Shown piece by piece: positions 37,949 to 49,826 of a stretch of DNA of 64,000 nucleotides. The translations under genes were made by a program, and so were the position numbers. Position 1 is the first letter of the stretch, and every line of letters starts with the position of its first letter. Source of the stretch: Gautieria morchelliformis (lineage: Eukaryota; Basidiomycota; Agaricomycetes; Gomphales; Gomphaceae); assembly GCA_015179125.1 (NCBI GenBank), contig WHVA01000019.1, forward strand, positions 426,276 through 490,275, read 5' to 3'. The notes beneath the pieces are model-generated. The model did not search any database. It was not told the origin of the DNA and saw only the letters and a program-made list of their open reading frames with translations.

Positions 37949-38259
37949 GTGCGGAACTGCTCTCCTTTTCCCCAGCCATCCTTCACGGGCCCAAGTGAGC
38001 CGCAGGTGTCGATAGACGACATACCCGATCGCTTCTACTCAGACAACCCGGATCTAAAGCACTATGATCTGGACCGCCCCCAGCACATCTCTAAGAAGAG
38101 GCATACCCGAGGTTATGACAAGCTCGTAGCCCAGGTCTCCCGGTGGACCCGCACTCCCCACCGGCTCCATACACTGACATTCATATGTCAGACACGGATT
38201 CCAAGGATCTTACCAGGTCCCTCTATAAGGATACCTGAGTTGTTTATAGAAGGGGAGGG
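37949..38259 (+). other. Retroelement ORF fragment and polypurine tract
   Basis: A plus-strand frame encodes a segment with DDIPDRFYSDNPDLKHYDLD and RGYDKLVAQVSRWTR, unlike any family I recognise. It runs towards AGAAGGGGAGGG at 38248-38259 and the LTR at 38260, so it is probably the end of the element that owns that LTR. Confidence 0.45.
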
Positions 38260-38490
38260 TGTAAATACCCTATTTACCCGCATTGCCCTTAAGGCAATGC
38301 GCGCTACTGGATGGATTAGTTAATGCCAGTGGATCCCTGTGGATCCACTGTATAGTTCTTGCATGGGAACCGTGCGGCGGTTCCCCAGATCATCTTACCT
38401 TACACTGTCACTACATAGCACATGGAATAACACATTGGTCGAGTTCCGCTTGCCCTTCTGATACAAGGTCTTAAGATCTACAACTTTACA
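38260..38490 (+). mobile_element. Short LTR of the second family, right copy
   Basis: It reads TGTAAATA...CTTTACA, preceded by the same polypurine tract as the inverted copy at 30726-30938. It truncates the copia gag frame on its right (38491), which dates it after the copia insertion. Confidence 0.72.
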
Positions 38491-39044
38491 CCATGGTAAT
38501 AAATGAGGACCAAGATTCCAGCAATGAGGTAAGTAGTGTATTTGAAAAATCAGTATCTGTGATTAATTGACCACGGGCATTCAGTTCCTGTCCAAGTACT
38601 CGAAGCTTACGAATGTGCTCCTCCATGTTGGTGCCATCCTCAGCAAATGTTCGAAAGAAATCTCGGCGCAGGTTGACAATCCCAACTGCACCCTTTGACC
38701 TGTAGCCTAGTCCAAATAGATTTACTTGTCATGGATTGATCAACATAGGCCAGATGTTCATCAGAAATACACAAGCAGATTTCTTTCCTTGCCTTCTTAT
38801 CCTTTTTCTTCCAATCTGCCATCGCCTGTCTCTCTGCCGCTGTCATGTTCCTTGGGTCCGTTGGTTCGGGTTCTATTTCAATACCATTTGTGACCTCCCA
38901 TAGATCTTGATCGTCAAGGATCCATTCAAGTCGTCGGCGCCAGGCGGCATAATTGTGACTATTCAACGGATCAATTTTGTATGTATTGTTACGAGTATGG
39001 AAGAGATATAGAGTTTTTTTAGTTATGGCCAGGGCCCATAACCT
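38491..39044 (-). mobile_element. Ty1/copia gag fragment with primer-binding site
   Basis: The minus-strand frame has the copia gag (UBN2-like) pattern: LNSHNYAAWRRRLEWILDDQ, then ICLCISDEHLAYVDQS and SIWTRLQ. One frameshift near 38690 leads to VKGAVGIVNLRRDF and later ESWSSFITM. It is cut off at 38490 by the short LTR. Upstream, GGTTATGGGCCCTGGCC (39044-39028) directly follows the LTR and resembles the copia primer-binding site for an internal fragment of initiator tRNA-Met. No ATG precedes the gag frame, so the ORF is dead. Confidence 0.82.
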
Positions 39045-39549
39045 GTAGGTCGAAGTATGATTAGAAATGTAGTATACCGGAGTAGATTCGATGTCCAGCA
39101 GCGACCTCTGGTCGCTGCCTTATATACAAGAAAGCTACTACTAATTATAATCTTATTGTCTCCTTTGTCCCTTGTATTCCCTATATCCCTTGTCTTCCTC
39201 TTGTCCATCGGTCCTTTGTCTTCGACGCGTCATTGCATCGCGACACGTCATCGCACCGAAGTGCCGCCTGGATCTCCAGATCCCAACAGTTCTCAAATAC
39301 TTACGCACGTCATTTCAAGCCCAGCTGGCGCGCAGTATATATAGTTCGCTCGTCGAGTTTGTATTCCATTTCCGTTCCCCCCTCCTCTCCACGTCCCCAC
39401 ACCTCTGCCATCGCTGGTCTGCTACACGCAAAGACACTGCTTGGTTGTCATCGTTGTTGCATCTAGTACTCTCCCTGGTCTCGTGCATCACATTCCTGAC
39501 GTGTATCTCTTAGCTCAGCAGCCTCAGCAGTAGTACAAAGTCTCCCACA
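39045..39549 (-). mobile_element. Copia 5' LTR
   Basis: On the minus strand it starts TGTGGGAG and ends CCTACA immediately before the primer-binding site. It contains TATATAAGG near 39117. Length is about 505 bp; the outer end is inferred from the TG start alone. Confidence 0.6.
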
Positions 39550-42500
39550 TTGGATGGTAGCATCTCCTGTGCACTTTCACTCACATTGTACACCTCCGTT
39601 GCATGTTCAACCCATTCTCAACATCGCATGCAACGAGTTAGGCCTCATCGACATCATCAGCCATGTCGCATCTCGGAGGATACATTCGTGCCGTACATAT
39701 ATACATGATGCATATATACATATTATACTGATCGACACTTTCCCTTTCCTTTCTCACCTCTTCCTGCCTCGATTTTTCCTGCATCTATTTCAGCTCGGAT
39801 TTGGGGTAGCAATGCGCGGATATGGGATAGCGGTAGGCGATAGATATCTATATGCAAATATATTATATTTGGAACTATTCAATTGAGACCAGAACCGGCC
39901 ATACAGGGCCATAGACTCGAAATACTAATCCATAGCCATCGCTTTAAGAAATTCAAAACTGCGATTTGCCCCTTTGGTATAGGCTCAATTATCTGGCGAC
40001 GTCCGGCGAATGCGGGGAGTTATTTGGCTGCCATATCTCACCATAGCTGGCCAGAGTCAATTTTCACTGGGAGCAAGGTCTCGACCTCTTGCGCGATAAC
40101 TCGCGCCGCACCCTGCGCCGGGAGTCTGGCGGCGCATGTGGGTGCCTGGTACCCACAGACTGCACGTTCTACCGGAGCCGTGGGCACAATGACTCACGTG
40201 AGTCCGACTCCCGTTCACTATTCTCCGGCCCTTTTCAGCCTTTGCAGCCATGCTCATCTTTTATAACAGCAGCCTGAGCCATGGATCTCGGTTAATTCAT
40301 CCCCGTCACTTCAGACCTTCAAGCTTCATGCATCATGATGGCTCCCCATGGACCCTACCGAACGAACAGACGGGATATATGGCTTATCTAGTGTTTGGTT
40401 GCTGCACGAGTGGTGTACCATGACGGTATGATTGATGGCAATGACTGATCATCGCGAAGTGCTTGTCTAAATTAGTAGAGCCGTACCTCTAGTATATCAA
40501 GGTCCCGTCTGATCGTTATCCAACTACAAATCCGTACCATGCCTTGAGCATCCACTGGACAATCGGAGCACGATGCTGTGACTGGCCCAACTTGGGCGGA
40601 CATACGTCCTGGTGATCATGTCATGATTTTCTGTACGAGCTTGAAGGTTGACAAAGATGGCATCGACTCTTGGTGGCGGTTGGTTGCGATTCTGAGGGTG
40701 AGTCTTATAACTCCATGATCGGCACTTGGCAAGCATTCTTTCTCTGGCAGGGCGATCGCCCATTTATTGAATGAAATCAGAAAAACTGATGGCATGACTT
40801 TCCTGGGCCTGCACTTGCTCTAAGAAAGCAATGCGTACAGTCTTCTTACAATCGGAAGACCACGTCAATGGTCTTTTGCTTCGTGTATGCTGCTTCCAAT
40901 GGCATAGAACGTCCGCTAGCCCGTTCTGCGCAAGCATGCTGGCCGGCGAACGTACTATCGGACTCCTACGCAACTACTTGGAAAGAAGTGGCCTGGGGGA
41001 GGGGGTGCGGCGAGACGACTATGCAGCATGATCTAGGCTCGATTCAGGTAATCTCTACAAATCATCGCAACACTTTTGCCACTCACAAATATTGGGACAG
41101 GTTATTCCGCCTTGCGAATTCATTTGAGTAAGCCGACGTCAGTATACGCATACTCCTTGATCACTACCTTATTCTTTCCCTGGGACGCTACAACCTGGGC
41201 GAAGTTACTAAATCGCACTGGCCTTCCTCTGATGCAGGGGATCTTTCGTGAACTTGTCCTAAAGGCCAAACCGACGTGACCTCACACCTATGCCAGCAGG
41301 ATCGGTTCATGCATGTTCACGATCGAGTTAAATGCTTGGACAAGAATTTTGCCTTCCCTATTATTATTGTCTTAGTCAGTGTGCTGTTGACCGAAGTAGC
41401 TAACGAAAATGAATCTGACAGGCGGGTGCAGGGTGATTCCTCGTACATGACACCTGGGCCCCATTAATACCGAGTGGGACGGGTGTCCTGGAGTGTCATT
41501 GACAATCGAGTTCCCCATTCTTCTCCATCTCACATTGGGTACAGTGGCTGACACCGGGGGGGACCGGGAACCCATGTTGGTGAACGGTCGTGAAATGCGA
41601 TGTGAGTTGGCATAGGCGGCTGAATTGTTGCGTGGTGGACAAGGAGGAGTGACGCAGAATGGTTGGAGGAAAAGGGGGGGTCCCGGGGTGCAGACACCGG
41701 GTGTTGAATGGATGGAAAAAGGTGCCTGTGGCAGGGAGGGGAGGAACGCGTAAGGGGATAAGGGTGGGCGGTAGGGAATAGCAGGACGGTGGGGGAGAGG
41801 TATCCGATCGAAGCAAAACATGGAACAATATCGTGTCTTGTCCTTGTCTAGGAAGAAGCAAAGTCCCCGATCTATCATGAAGACAAAAAAGCGAATCTCA
41901 TGAAGACAAAGAGGCGAATCTCATGAAGACAAAGAAGCGAATCTCATGAATACAAAGAAGCGAATCTATATGGATAAGTAGAGCCATTTGTAAACAATAC
42001 TGCTTACTGAGACAATCAGAATAATGTAATTTCGATTATTGCTTTTTGTTCTTCTATTAAGCAAACAACACGCTTTGGCACCTGCATGGCTTATGGCAAT
42101 TGGCACACTTTACGAAACTTTGGCCATTGTTTGCAGCCTCTATATGTCGTGGGGTTTGTGTCAATGCTTGGCTACATTTGTATTGGTCTGTTGGCCGTGT
42201 CTTACCCGGCATCAGCCAATGTCTCACTCGGTCCACCCTCGCTACAAATCCTCAGTGGTACTACACCGGTATGAATTATTCCGACCGGCGCCCTTGTGTG
42301 CGATAAGTATATCTGGCGTCTGCGCTCAGCCCTGTCAATGAGCCTGAGTTCGGATTCACCTCCATACATGCAATCATGGTTCCTAGCGTAGAGCCTGCAC
42401 AAATCAGAACTACTAGTATAACGAGGTCACCCGGCATGCCGGCATGTCTGCCCATGGCCGACACCTTCAACTTTCTGTTATTTGTATCCTTGTAGAGCAG

Positions 42501-43549
42501 AGCGCACACTTCTGAGTGTTCTCATCGCTAAAGCCAATGTTATACTCATGCCTTACCCACGTCTTTGTCCTTGACAAGCCTGGACCAGCGTGCACTTTGC
42601 TCGGTTAGGGCTTTATCAACAAGGTCGAGGAAATATACTGTACGTGAGAATTATGTGACTGCAGTCGCCTTCTAGTGGTCGTTGTGGTCTCAAGGAAGCG
42701 CGCGCTTACTCTCCCCGCATGGCATGCGGGCTGAGAGCTGAGCGCTATCATCGAAGATTTTCTTTTCTCCATATCCAGGTCCACTGATGACATGTCTTTA
42801 GATAGCTGAACCAATCACAATACCCACAGCCCAGCACTGTGGATCATGGACCACCAAATCTACCCGAATACAAGATTGTTTAAGTTGTCCCTTCCACTCC
42901 GACCTTTGGTGAGAGGAAGAACAGAAAGCTCGCATGTTGCGTCCGCGAAACAACTGAACAACACCTTTCGTGACCAACTCCCGATTACAGAGGCAATCTT
43001 ATGAAAAGAAAAGGTATGCCCGAGATGATTGTATAACTGAACCTTGGAGGCTTTTTCAACAAGGATAGGTCATCACACGCTTTTCTCCAGCGCAGCCCTG
43101 GTATCTGGAGAACAAGAAGCATCCCCATCGACTATCAAGCTAGCGATATCTTGATCCGGTGGACTATTGCTGTACCGATGCGCTTTGTCGCGCGACGTTG
43201 GCGCAATTAAGACTGCCAAATTGGGCTATGTCTTGTCTCTTCTGAGGTAACAAACGATTGAAGCCAAAACGGACAACAGTTATAGAGCTCTTGCCGCAAC
43301 ATGCCGAATATGTTTTCTTGTCTCGTCATACGTACAGCGGGCGAATACTTAAGTGGCCTTAACTTGCTTTGCCTCTTCATACTCTCCCTTTCCTGAAAAT
43401 CTGCAGGGCATCGCTGAGCTTGCACGAAGCACAAGACAACTCGTTCGGAATTCGTGTTACACAGAATACTAGTGCAGATTTACACCTGGTGAGCCCCACC
43501 GCCGTGATGGCCATGCAAAGGATAACGTAACGCCTCGAGCTCTGCAGCG
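39550..43549. other. 4-kb gene-poor stretch
   Basis: No recognisable protein family. A hydrophobic ORF (42086-42274) could encode a short membrane peptide, but I see no splice partners. The minus-strand ORF at 41372-41878 is proline-rich low complexity. A 23-bp tandem repeat lies at 41875-41966. A TATA-like TTTTATAA at 40259 has no gene after it. Confidence 0.4.
41875..41966 (+). repeat. Four tandem copies of a 23-bp unit
   Basis: Units start at 41875, 41898, 41921 and 41944. Each begins TCATGAAGACAAA and ends GCGAATC, with one or two substitutions between copies. Confidence 0.9.
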
Positions 43550-43634
43550 ATGGATCAAGAAATTGACTTTAATTCTCCTGAGATTCAAAGGACGTCTGAG
43601 GCCACTCCAGGCACCAATGCTGCTGTAGCCCAAT

Positions 43635-45975
43635 ATGTTCAGTTCGTTGGAGTTTTCAATGATCCTCGTCATACTCTTACCATTTGGATGCTATAGGCCC
43701 ACGCATATGTATAGAAATCCACCCCCTCAAATACCTACCGGTACTGTTACCAGGTCGCTCGACCATGATGCTCCCGTAGTCGCGAGTACATCGAAGTACA
43801 CTGCCACATACATTTCCGCTACAGGTTGTAGGCCGGGTATGTTCGTAGGGGCTCAGGCTCGGGAAAATCAAGATGCCTTGCGCTTTGAGCTCGAGGAATC
43901 ACGCGATGGGCCAGTTGCGAACCTCCTGGATGCGTTCTTTCCTTTTCCAAAACATGATGGTGCAACGGCGCCAAACAGGGACATTCTCAAGAGCCTTGCG
44001 AAATACTACAGAAAGACACCGAGGCCTTCCGCGCTGAACAACGGACAGCGTAAAACCCTAGAGAATGGTTGGACGGACATCCCTCACCCTCGGGTGCATA
44101 AAAGCATGTTGGAAGCCCGAATTATCAAAGCTCTAGTCCCCATACTCAATGAGATCATCTCATATCGAGGGCTTTCTGATCGCCGTGTTACGATTGACCG
44201 CCAACAAAACCCCATTAGGACATTCGCCGGAGGTACGTTGAAACCTGATATATTTCTTTGGGGTAAAGGGACCCCCGCCTTCCCGGACGCTACTGGAGTT
44301 CCTAGCCCAAAAACGCCGACCGCAGCAGAACGCAAAGTGCTTAGCGCAGAGGATAAGAATGCAATAGATCAAGAGCCTCCTGTTGACTGGCGGTGGTGCA
44401 TAATTCCTATAGAAGTCAAAACCGAAAAGAGTCGACATGAAAGCAAGGACCAAGCGATGTACCAACTAGGATCATATGTGCGCGAGGTATTTGCCGCACA
44501 GCCTCACCGGAGGTTTGTCCCGTCGCTTATGTTCACAGAATCCACGGTCGAATTCTTCCTTTGGGATCGCGCTGGCGTCGTATTCTCTGATGCTTTTGAT
44601 TATCACCGGGAAGCAGCACATTTCTGCGATATCATTGGTACCATTGTCTCGTGGAATGACGAAGCTCTCGGGTTTGACACCAACATACAGTTTCAAGCTG
44701 GTGATAGGTTGCGGATCTCGACCAGGTCGGGTGCATATATGGTCGATACACTCGCGCCACTCATAACTCAGATGTACAACATCCGAAGCCATGGATCAAC
44801 GTGTTGGAGGGCACGTAGGTCGAATGTCTCTGACGAGCACACATATCTCATCCACGACACGTGGTCTGACAATTGGGTAGACACCCATTTCGTCAGACAA
44901 AAGTTCGAACTGGTCCGCTCGAGGCATCGTCTCCTGACGCCCGCGGAATGGGTCTCATTTGAGCCTATACAAACCTCATTTACTGTTTCCGGGCTTCCTC
45001 CCTCTCAGCGATTTGTGGACAATGTGAACAGTAATAGGCGACTGGTGGGAAAGTCATCAACCTCCCTGGACCACGGTCGCTCTGTCTGGAGATATAAGGG
45101 GGGTGAGTGCGTGCCCCTAGAGAAATATAACAGCATACCGGAACTTGTGTCTGCACTGCGCGACGTTGTTCAAGGTATGAGCCCTGTTTATAAGACGGAC
45201 CTGGCACTGATCTTGGTGACAGAGTTGAAAATATTGTTTTTGGTTTGTAAAATGATGCATCGGGACATCACCCTCTGGAATATTTACATTCACCGAGGAA
45301 CAAATGGAGAATCCCGAGGCTTTCTCATGGACTTCTCACATGCAGCGTACTTGGACGGACCTACCATCTATCCACGGTCAGGCATAACACCGGTCGGTAC
45401 ACAGCTGCATGTTAAGTGGATCTCCTAATCATCTTTTTATCTAGGGTTCCCAGGTTTTTATGTCGCGTCATGCCTTGGGACAACGTCTGCCCACCCATTG
45501 TGATGATTTGGAGTCTGTATACTATTTGCTAATTTGGATTGTTGCGAGCCATACAGGACCAGACACACCGCGACTGGGATTTACTCATTTACCGCAAAAT
45601 TTGAAATATTGGATGGACAATAATCACGCGGCGGTCTCACATTCCAAAAACTACCATCTAGACGCGGAGAAGTCCACGATCCAAGTGCAGGATGGATTTT
45701 TGGTCCTGGAACCTTTGACAGCCAAACTTCGACGCTTTTTTGGCGCTTGCAGAAACCCCGCGGAAATGACGGACCCACGACAGGATTTCCAGGAATTTTT
45801 GGGTTATTTCGAGGAGACTTTACAAAGTATGCTACGGAAAAGAACGCATGACGACTCCAACAATAGTGACGGAGGCGACTGGGCAAGGACTCCAGAGGGT
45901 GTGGGGAAGAATCCGTGGCCAGACAACAAGGCGCCAGAGGATTTGGAAAGAGACGGAAGAAGGGTCAAGAAGTAA
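43635..45975 (+). CDS. FunK1 fungal-type protein kinase, about 752 aa
   Basis: Proposed exons: 43635-45174, 45223-45410 and 45445-45975. The N-terminal two-thirds has typical FunK1 features: a PI/EVK segment (WCIIPIEVKTE), FVPSLMFTESTVEFFLWDRAG and the FDYH motif. The catalytic loop is MHRDITLWN and the metal-binding motif is LMDFSHA, where most kinases have DFG. The C-terminal lobe (DDLESVYYLLIW) follows the second intron, which restores GTQ...MSRHALG. The 48-nt intron at 45175-45222 is a multiple of three and could be retained. The start is uncertain: an upstream ATG at 43550 opens a different frame that I could not join. A Lys/Asp-rich tail ends the protein. FunK1 kinases are expanded in Agaricomycetes and their substrates are mostly unknown. 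Confidence 0.8.
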
Positions 45976-46083
45976 CTGTCGAAAATTATGTTTCCCCGTC
46001 TTCTCAGCGTGATCCACGATACCGTTTCCGATTGCTATAAGACCCCTGCGTCTAAAAGTCAGGAATGATACTGGCCTGACCTC

Positions 46084-48249
46084 TTAATTCATTTGACGTG
46101 AAGAGTGGTCGGAACCATCAGAATGAGAGGTTGGGTGTCGACGTGTAGACGATGTTGAGTGCTCGGAACCATCAGGAGAGGTTGAGTGTCGTGTAGCTGC
46201 TCGTGTAGCTGCCGCATCCTCAGCGTTCATATCAAGGATGCACTGTCGGATATAGCCTAAATACTCGTCATAATCCTTGTTTGGGTCAACGGGAGGGGCA
46301 AGGTCTCCCATTGAGGGACGGCGAATATGAAAGAAATTGTGCAGGCGGCTAGCCAGCACTTGGAAACAAGAGCCAAACCAGGGTTCCAGTGGAAGATCGA
46401 AAGCGTATGAAGCGATTTGGCCAAGTTTAATTGCATGAGACATTGACTTGTCCCAATATGACGCTATTGACGGAGGTGTACGTTGGACACGAGGTGCTGT
46501 GTGAACCATAAGTATCCAGCATAGGACGTAGTAAAATGATTCGAGGTCGTCAAGGTACGTGTGAGGCACCTTTCCCTCTAGAACTCTGCCGGACATGTAA
46601 CGCCAAGTCCCCTTACATTGCGGAGTCAAACTCCTGGAAGTGAACCATGAGGAAAACGACCTACTATTCTCGCTTTCGTTGAGTATGGCGAAGTATCCCC
46701 AACTCGAATGGCATGGTCAAAGTCGATGAGGATCCCGCGATTGCCCTTCACGCCGCCGGGGTTAATAAGAATGTTGCCTATGCTAATGTCGCGGTGTAGA
46801 ATTCCTGCCACTTCATAAAGTTGTTGATGCGCTTGGAAATGCATTAATGACAGAGAATCAAACACAAGAACAGAGGAACTCACCAAGGACAGCATCGTGA
46901 AACGCCAGCAGCAAGTCCCGGCGTGTCGCAAATTGATCAATAGTCTTGCCAAACGTCTTCAGGACAATCCGAGTATGCACACGCTCCAGTTTTAAGTCTT
47001 CTGCGGTTGGCTCGTCTATCTGGCGGTTACGCAGCACAGTATCCAAGTCATTTGGATCGTCGCTGCGTGTGATTTCTTCGAAATGTTCAAGCTGCGCCAC
47101 GCCCTGTACCACACCTTGGGCCTGTGCGTGCCGAAGCAGCGAACCTTCGGATTCTCTGCCGGCAAGTTCCTCACGCCGTATCCATGCGTCCTTCACAATA
47201 AACTGTGCATCTGGACCGTCTTCCTGTGCGTCTGGACCGTCTTCCTGTGCATTTGGACTGCCTACTTTCACAGTGCGCAATACGATGGTGCCGCGTCCAA
47301 CGAGGTTGGAGTAACAAAACAGCTTTTCTCGGATCGCATAGAGCACTTCCTTTCGCGGCCTCTCTCCCGAAACCGTACGAACCACAATGCCCTTATCATG
47401 CGGGAATATACTCTGGTCAAAGCCGATATGCTCCCCATGGTCAGATCCCAGTCTGAAGATGATGGCGCAAAATTGTGCGGGATATTGATGGTAGTTGAAC
47501 GGCGCGGATTCAACTGCGCCTGAGTGATCGAACATATAAACGACGCAAATGGTCTGCGTGAGAATGAGTCCATTGGCAAACCGTCGATGGGTTTGGGTGC
47601 TCATCATATGCGTCATGTGGGCCAGGAGCCGATGACGGGCTGCGAGGAAGTCTTCCGAGTCGAGTATGATTTCGATGGGGGAGATCCCTCCCTGGAAGAT
47701 AGGTTTGATGAACGTCCACCAGACACCCAGAACCTTAGCACCGGCGCCAGCGAGAAACAAGGGTGGAGAAACCGGCGCATGGCCACGTCTTGTCTGGATG
47801 TCCTTTACCTTCTTTTTCTTGGAGTGAGTAGCCAGGACACGTCTAACATGCGTCTCAAGGAGTAAAAGCTCATACAAATACGCTGATTTGTGCCGTCCTG
47901 TCTTCGGTCCCGAGGCCATCCCTGGTGCGGAAAGTTGTTGTCGAGACTCTTCTTCGGCAACGAGGAGTTCGTTCATCAACATCCGAAGCGGGGTGTAGAG
48001 TTTAGACGCAGCCTTCGGGTTCTTCGGAATCTGTTTCCAGCGCGCGGTTCGCGCGTTGTAGTTGCGTTTCTGCGTCGCCTCTATGTGGGGTTCCCAGGAA
48101 GGGCGCACCGGGAAGAACTTCTCTAGGAAGTCATCATCCTGTCTCCAGTTATCCCCGAATTCGCCTCGTGCCCGTTCTATGAACTTGTCGACTTCTGCAG
48201 TAGTGCTCACGAGTTTGGATGCATAGCTAGAAATGTCTTCAGCAGACAT
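46084..48249 (-). CDS. FunK1 fungal-type protein kinase, 686 aa
   Basis: Exons 48249-46884, 46831-46665 and 46611-46084, all in frame (2061 nt). Landmarks are FANGLILTQTICVVYMFDHSG in the N-terminal half and FNYHQYPAQF. After a tandem QEDGPDA repeat comes the kinase lobe with HRDISIGNILI (catalytic loop with Asn) and LIDFDHA. The segment GTWRYMSGRVLEGKVPH then DDLESFYYVL matches the family C-lobe. The tail is Ser/Thr/His/Asp-rich. It is convergent with the other FunK1 gene, with their stops 108 bp apart. It appears complete and better preserved than its neighbour. The two are clearly diverged paralogues, not a recent tandem copy. Confidence 0.85.
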
Positions 48250-48367
48250 GATGGCACCTGGGAACCTCGACTATGAGACTGTACATGCCGAGGCGGCCTC
48301 GCACTAAAATGGGCAACAATGGGAGTGTGACCCGGGCTCACATATGTGACTTCTTGAACAAACCGCC

Positions 48368-48658
48368 ATGTTAGCTCCCCATCGCGTGGGCTGGATTGTT
48401 GCGAGCCATGCAGGTCTGGACCTATCCACATCACGACTGGCATACAAGGATTTACACACAGATTTGCAAGGGATGAACAGCGATCCGAAAGCGGTCTCAA
48501 ATATCAAAGAATATCATCTAAGGGCGGAGGAGCCCAGTATTCCAGTACAGGATGCATTCCTGGACCTGAAACCTTTGACAGCCAAACTTCAACGCTTTTT
48601 TCGCGCTCGCAGACATGCCACGGATATGACGGACGCACAGCGATATAGCGAGTTTTGA
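48368..48658 (+). CDS. Chimeric ORF: acyltransferase 5' end fused to a FunK1 tail, 96 aa
   Basis: The first eight codons (MLAPHRVG) and the preceding ~45 bp are nearly identical to the start and 5' flank of the acyltransferase gene at 51042. From WIVASHAGLD onward the ORF follows the C-terminal lobe of the FunK1 gene at 43635 (WIVASHTGPD; then EYHLRAEEPSIPVQD against NYHLDAEKSTIQVQD; LTAKLQRFF against LTAKLRRFF). The fusion is in frame and open until a TGA before the FunK1 tail would end. Without a catalytic loop it cannot be a kinase. Whether it is expressed is unknown. Confidence 0.6.
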   Translation: MLAPHRVGWIVASHAGLDLSTSRLAYKDLHTDLQGMNSDPKAVSNIKEYHLRAEEPSIPVQDAFLDLKPLTAKLQRFFRARRHATDMTDAQRYSEF

Positions 48659-48707
48659 GTATGGGAGGGCGTGGAAAAGTAGGATGTTGTCGTGGGTCCG
48701 GATCAAG

Positions 48708-49270
48708 GAGCGTTCGTGCAAGCGTGTTATGCTGGTGCGTGGCCTGTGACCTCGCCGTGTCCATCAAGCCCGCCCCCCCCCCCACCGCGAGTGTGCATCT
48801 GTCCCGGGGCGGTGCTAGTGGGCAGAGGCAGGGAAATAACACAACTAATGTCGAGGAATAGCGGACACAGGGTGCATCGCTATACACGAAATGAGACCAA
48901 GACCTACCGGTATCTCACCACAGCACTCTCCCCGACGCCGTCCTGAGCATAAGCATCAGTAATGAACATGATGTCGAGTAGGGCGGGAGCAAACGTACAG
49001 GGTCGTGAGGGACGCGGGAGGTCGTGTTGGGGTGGGCTGGGGCGGAGGAAGTGGACGATGGGGCTGATGTCTGCGGCGCAGGCGTTTGTGGCGGCGTGAG
49101 GTACGGGTCTGACGAGTCATAGGCCCCTGCACACACGCATTGTGAATGGGCCGGGTAGTGATTCCACTAGTAGCGACGCCTACTCACCGCCAGGGACGCC
49201 GTATGATGAAGTGTGCGTGTCCCCCTATGCGACACGAGGGGCCCGGGCGTCACGTCCTGCTGTTTGCTGG
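48708..49270 (-). pseudogene. 5'- and 3'-truncated copy of the mitochondrial protein gene at 60328
   Basis: Counterparts of the end of exon 1, exon 2 (YDSSDPYLTPPQTPAPQTSA), exon 3 and part of exon 4 are present with the same splice sites. The first ~60 codons are missing. A run of eleven Gs near 48775-48785 lies where exon 4 of the parent has GGGGGGTCCGAGGG, disturbing the frame, and similarity ends around 48708 before the parental stop. It lies at the edge of the inverted duplication. Confidence 0.8.
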
Positions 49271-49763
49271 GAAACCGTTTGTCAACCTCATTGCAAGGCA
49301 TCCCACATTCCCGTGACTGATCGACCTGGTTCTAAGGCCTCTCCATTCACGTGCTCCCGAAAAAGGTATGCTATCTGATCTTAGTAACAATCCGACCACG
49401 GCTGACCCTTCGCATGAAGATCCTAGGGCGCACTAACTCTAATAACTTCACTAAGAGCAATCTGCCAAGACTAATTCTAACTCTGCGAAGAGTCATTTTC
49501 GGAGCCAGTCCTCAAAGCGTGTACAGTACAGTACGCGTTCGCCATAGTCGCAGGACTCAGGATCAATATGGGCATGCGTGCGTCTATATAACAATAATCC
49601 AAGTGTTACGGCTTTTCTGCACGATCAACACCGGGTTCCTGAATTACCTGGGGCAGTTTTCGGATGGTAGAGCAGCCCATACTCAGGTGCAGTGATGATC
49701 TCGGGTGTTCGGAAACAGGGGCAAGGGTATAGCGCTCGGTCCCAACCTCCGATCCACTACCTG

Positions 49764-49772
49764 CATAAAAGG
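49764..49772 (+). promoter_or_regulatory. TATA box of small secreted protein gene 1
   Basis: CATAAAAGG lies 63 bp upstream of the ATG at 49827. The paralogue has TATAAAAGG at nearly the same distance. Confidence 0.6.
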
Positions 49773-49826
49773 CTGGGTATCTGGCGATGTCGTTAGAAAG
49801 TCGCATCCTACTAAGTCAACCTCGTC

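Noticed and set aside
41372..41878. 168-aa Pro-rich minus-strand ORF as a gene
   Set aside because: Low-complexity composition, no splice signals that extend it and no recognisable motif.
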